From Actinomycetota bacterium (lineage in GTDB: Bacteria > Actinomycetota > Actinomycetes > Nanopelagicales > Nanopelagicaceae), in the NCBI GenBank assembly GCA_947488645.1, contig CANLAC010000057.1, positions 1-7,276 of the forward strand: a stretch of 7,276 nucleotides of DNA, in the 5' to 3' direction. A program made the position numbers and the translations under genes. How positions within the stretch are numbered: position 1 is the stretch's first letter; each line of letters opens with the position of its first letter. Below the pieces are notes generated by a model. The model searched no databases, was not told where the DNA came from, and saw nothing but the letters and a program-made list of their open reading frames with translations. Positions 4,532-7,276 of this stretch are shown here, one piece after another.

Positions 4532-7126
4532 ATGAGGCATCACCCTGTACGCATGAAACAAGGCGTAATCCCTGGGGTGAATCTGGCCCGAACTGTGGCC
4601 CCAGTTGTACCCGCCAACTTTCTTTCAAGAAAGCATCTATTTAGCTTATTTGAGACCAATATGCCGGGTGCAACCATCGTTGCCGCACCTGCCGGATATG
4701 GAAAAACCATGGTGGTGGCTGAATGGGCAGCTGCGCAATCTCGTCCAACTATTTGGTGCGCAGTTGATCCCGATGATTCACCACAAATGTTTTTTGCACA
4801 CATCGTGCAAGCGGTTAGAAATGTCTTGCCAAAATTTGCTGCAGATTTCGAAGGCGAAAGATTCTTATCTCCAGATAGTTACATCAATTACATGGTTCGT
4901 GAAGCTAGCGCTGTAAAGGAAGATTTCAACTTTGTCATAGACAACGGTCCGTCCGATGCCCAAGAGGTCGCACCGTTTGCACAGGCCCTAGTTGATCACC
5001 TACCCAATAATGTTCACGTCGTCATCATCAGACGAGTTACCCCAGCAACATCATTGGCCCGTTATGCAAGCCTTGGCAACCTGAGCTTGATTACAAGCCA
5101 GGACCTGAAATTTTCCGAAGATGAAATTACTGTTATTTGTGAACTCAATCAAATAGACAGCCAAGATCTTCTCATTTCAAAACGCCTTGCTAAGTGCAAT
5201 GGTTGGCCAGCTGCGATCCAAATGATGGCCAAGAATATTTCGCGTGGAAGTGCTGTCACTGAATTCAAAATTACCGAATCGGCCAACCCATTAGGAATTT
5301 TGGCACGGGAGTCATTTAATTCGCTGAGTGAGGAAAGTAAGCACAGTTTATTGAAGCTGGGTATAGTTGAAGAGTTCGATTTTGAAGTTGCCGCAATTAT
5401 TTTGGGTGAAGATTTCTCAGAAACATACATTAATAAATTAGCTATTGATGGAATGTTTGTTTCTGTTTCCTCAGGATTTCAACGCAACTTCACTATAAAT
5501 CCAATTGTTTTTGAAGTGCTTCAGGAACTGCGTTCTAAGAATAATGGCTTAGAAAACTCAACTCACCAAAAACTCGCTCAGTACTACATTTCAAAGGGTG
5601 CCCCAGCACAAGCACTGGAGCATGTATTTCAATCTGGAAACAGGGATCAGATAAGGGATGTCCTTCAAGTTTCGATTCGAGATATGGCTGCTATTGGCCG
5701 CGGTGATCAGATTATTCGCTGGGCTCAATACGGGGCAGACAACACTCCGACCGGTGAAATGATGAAAAAGACCATTAAAGTTGTTGGTCATTTGGTAAAC
5801 CTAGATTTTGAAAAAGCTGAAAGCATGGCGGCAGAATTAAGTTATCTCGCCACCCAAGATCCGCAATTAGAATTTCTTACGCAATTAACTGCCATGGTTA
5901 TGTCTCATGTCTACTTTGCCCGAGGGGATTTTGAGCGTTCTCAAGTCATGATTAAGCAAGCTCTTGCAAAGGACTATGAATCAGTTGGAATTGAGAATGT
6001 AGACAAAATTGCGCTACTTCGACTTCAAGCAGACATTGCATATATTTATGATGATGAAGAGTTGGTGGAAGCATCTCTACTTCATGCTAAAAAACTTCAG
6101 GATGGCAATCATCAGGTGATCATTGGATATCACATCGGTTGCATGACCTCTATGTCTCTATGGTGCCAGGGAAGATTCTTTGAAGCTGCAGAGTTTGCAT
6201 CGATTGCTATTGCTCAGGCAGAAAATAATGGTTTCTCCGGAATTGCCGGTCCGTTAGATGCAATGTTGGTTTTATCTAGATGCGAATTAGAACTTTCGCA
6301 CTTGAATCAGGCGATTGAAACTTCAAATCAAATCGAGCGAAAAGCTGAGTCTGCACACATGTGGCCTTGGTATTTCATGAGCATCGGCACTCGTTCAAGA
6401 ATTCAAATAACCCAAGGGCTGATCACTCATGTAGTTGAGGTTTTAGCCGCACAACGCGAAAGACATAAGCATCTGCAAACGCCGAATCAGTTAGGTTGGA
6501 TTATCGATGTTTCAGATGTCTTTCTGAGGTTTGTTTTAAATGACTGGAAACGCGCTGAAGAGTTGCTCCAGCGGATGCCAAAGATTGAAATGGTCCGCCA
6601 GATTGACATGAATGTGAGATTTGAGGCAGATCCAAAGCATATTCACGCACTTGTCGCACAAATGCCTGAAACAACTCCGCGCCAAAGAGTGAATAAATCC
6701 TTGTATCAAGCAACTGTCAACATCGATCAAGAAAATGTGGCACTCAATTACTTGCGGACCGCACTCGACCTTGGGGCTGAAGTTGGCTTCCATGAGTATT
6801 TTGTTCGTCAAAACCGGCTTTATCCCATCATGGTCAAGGCTGCTGCAGCCAAGCCAACTATCTTCATCGAAAGCGTGGTGCACGAGATGTCAAATCGGAT
6901 TAAGAATTCAAATTCAGATACCGGCGCACTTGAAGAGAAGTTGACGAACCGAGAACTTGAGATCTTGAAGCATCTGACAACTGGTAATCCCATCAGTGCA
7001 ATTGCAAAACAGCTACATATTTCGCAGAACACCATGAAGACTCATCTGCGCAATGTGTATCGAAAACTAGATGTAGATGGTCGTCATACTGCTGTTGAAA
7101 AAGCTCGGAAACTACTTCTTATTTGA
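4532..7126 (+). CDS. Large MalT-like (STAND/LAL) LuxR-family transcriptional regulator
   Basis: Regulator of 864 residues, within the usual 850-950 range of MalT-like proteins. The N-terminal NTPase has Walker A APAGYGKT (52-59) and a MalT-like WCAVDPDDSP (75-84). The Walker B region, FVIDNGP (134-140), departs from the common LDDYH. VVIIRRVTP (163-171) fits the following sensor strand, and a winged-helix region lies near 250-340. Residues about 340-790 look like helical TPR-type repeats that bind an inducer or partner. The C-terminal LuxR HTH runs from LTNRELEIL (804-812) through SQNTMKTHLRNVYRKLDV (831-848). The family switches on ATP and an inducer; the inducer here is unknown. The start is uncertain: ATG at 4532 or 4553 both lack a Shine-Dalgarno. 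The start of an MFS transporter gene lies 23 bp downstream. Confidence 0.92.
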   Translation: MRHHPVRMKQGVIPGVNLARTVAPVVPANFLSRKHLFSLFETNMPGATIVAAPAGYGKTMVVAEWAAAQSRPTIWCAVDPDDSPQMFFAHIVQAVRNVLPKFAADFEGERFLSPDSYINYMVREASAVKEDFNFVIDNGPSDAQEVAPFAQALVDHLPNNVHVVIIRRVTPATSLARYASLGNLSLITSQDLKFSEDEITVICELNQIDSQDLLISKRLAKCNGWPAAIQMMAKNISRGSAVTEFKITESANPLGILARESFNSLSEESKHSLLKLGIVEEFDFEVAAIILGEDFSETYINKLAIDGMFVSVSSGFQRNFTINPIVFEVLQELRSKNNGLENSTHQKLAQYYISKGAPAQALEHVFQSGNRDQIRDVLQVSIRDMAAIGRGDQIIRWAQYGADNTPTGEMMKKTIKVVGHLVNLDFEKAESMAAELSYLATQDPQLEFLTQLTAMVMSHVYFARGDFERSQVMIKQALAKDYESVGIENVDKIALLRLQADIAYIYDDEELVEASLLHAKKLQDGNHQVIIGYHIGCMTSMSLWCQGRFFEAAEFASIAIAQAENNGFSGIAGPLDAMLVLSRCELELSHLNQAIETSNQIERKAESAHMWPWYFMSIGTRSRIQITQGLITHVVEVLAAQRERHKHLQTPNQLGWIIDVSDVFLRFVLNDWKRAEELLQRMPKIEMVRQIDMNVRFEADPKHIHALVAQMPETTPRQRVNKSLYQATVNIDQENVALNYLRTALDLGAEVGFHEYFVRQNRLYPIMVKAAAAKPTIFIESVVHEMSNRIKNSNSDTGALEEKLTNRELEILKHLTTGNPISAIAKQLHISQNTMKTHLRNVYRKLDVDGRHTAVEKARKLLLI

Positions 7127-7136
7127 GCCTGTCCTA

Positions 7137-7142
7137 TAGGGT
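7137..7142 (+). promoter_or_regulatory. Possible -10 element of the MFS gene
   Basis: TAGGGT (TANNNT) ends seven bases before the ATG at 7150, close to the leaderless geometry of senX3 and phoU. AAAGG (7144-7148) is too near the ATG to act as a normal Shine-Dalgarno. There is no clear -35. If real, the transporter has its own promoter just after the regulator rather than depending on readthrough. Confidence 0.35.
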
Positions 7143-7168
7143 TAAAGGCATGGGTCCAGCATTTAACC
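7140..7168. promoter_or_regulatory. Inverted repeat GGTTAAA-N15-TTTAACC across the MFS start
   Basis: Two perfect 7-base arms, GGTTAAA (7140-7146) and TTTAACC (7162-7168), have starts 22 bp apart and flank the ATG. A dimeric regulator bound here would block transcription or initiation. Each arm differs by one base from the GTTAACC box between senX3 and phoU. An operator role is inference; chance is possible. Confidence 0.3.
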
Positions 7169-7276
7169 GCATGTGGGCATCTAGCATTGTTTCTAACCTC
7201 TCAGACGGCATCCTCATTGCAGCCGCACCTTTGCTGGCCATCTCACTTACCGATAGCACCGTCTTAATTTCAGCAA
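7150..7276 (+). CDS. N-terminus of an MFS transporter (partial, cut by window end)
   Basis: Forty-two codons are visible. The start FNRMWASSIVSNLSDGI (residues 5-21) followed by a hydrophobic stretch ending in APLLAISLTDS is the typical opening of MFS_3-type proteins, the group that includes enterobactin exporter EntS and macrolide-efflux-like proteins: a short basic lead, first membrane helix, then the pattern S-N-L-x-D-G. Substrate and direction cannot be told from this piece, though this group is mostly exporters. ATG at 7150 is preferred; Met8 (7171) is an alternative but would leave almost no residues before the first helix. It follows the MalT-like regulator by 23 bp on the same strand, so joint transcription or control by that regulator is plausible but unproven. 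Confidence 0.8.
   Translation, partial: MGPAFNRMWASSIVSNLSDGILIAAAPLLAISLTDSTVLISA

Noticed and set aside
4443..4628. 61-codon minus-strand open frame across the 4463-4531 intergenic region
   Set aside because: It covers the hairpin and runs into both flanking genes. No start signal or family resemblance supports it.
4605..4916. 103-codon + strand open frame within the start of the regulator gene
   Set aside because: It is out of frame with the Walker A-encoding frame, which is unmistakable, and its translation resembles no domain.
6536..6883. 115-codon minus-strand open frame inside the MalT-like regulator
   Set aside because: It is the longest antisense frame, but its Cys/His-rich composition is not protein-like, and the sense strand is clearly coding across it.

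Overview
This window looks like ordinary chromosome from a free-living actinobacterium of modest GC content. By eye it is near the mid-40s in percent GC; I did not compute it. The best evidence is the SenX3/RegX3 (PhoR/PhoP) pair lying head to head with phoU, a Streptomyces-like arrangement. Short or absent 5' leaders at promoter-proximal genes also fit. Small-genome freshwater actinobacteria (Nanopelagicales / acI, 'Ca. Planktophila'-like) would suit the base composition and tight packing, but that placement is inference.

Layout. Positions 1-127 carry the 3' end of an unidentified + strand reading frame. A perfect 16-bp palindrome and a Shine-Dalgarno sequence follow, then uppP (undecaprenyl-diphosphatase, GTG start). 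A GNAT acetyltransferase overlaps the uppP stop by 4 nt. This unit meets the minus-strand pair senX3-regX3 tail to tail, with the two stop codons sharing one CTAG. An 89-bp divergent control region (3249-3337) then separates senX3 from phoU. It holds three exact GTTAACC boxes at 11- and 22-bp spacing, a Pho-box-like array, and TANNNT -10 elements six bases before both start codons. phoU is followed after 6 nt by a DinB/YfiT-type metal-dependent enzyme. A hairpin without a T-tract separates this unit from a large MalT-like LuxR regulator of 864 residues. The last 127 bases are the start of an MFS transporter, 23 nt after the regulator.

How the genes fit together. SenX3, RegX3 and PhoU should form the phosphate-starvation circuit: a kinase and an OmpR-type regulator restrained by PhoU under phosphate sufficiency, with the divergent region as the probable self-regulated node. 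UppP recycles the lipid carrier of cell-wall synthesis and releases phosphate, but no regulatory link to the circuit is visible. The MalT-like regulator may control the adjacent MFS gene; this rests on adjacency only.

No mobile element, CRISPR array, tRNA or rRNA was recognised, and I found no convincing undescribed multi-gene system. The points most worth a second look are the apparent loss of the membrane anchor from SenX3, the phased box array with leaderless-type promoters, the degenerate Walker B region of the regulator, and two symmetric sites (125-140 and 7140-7168).
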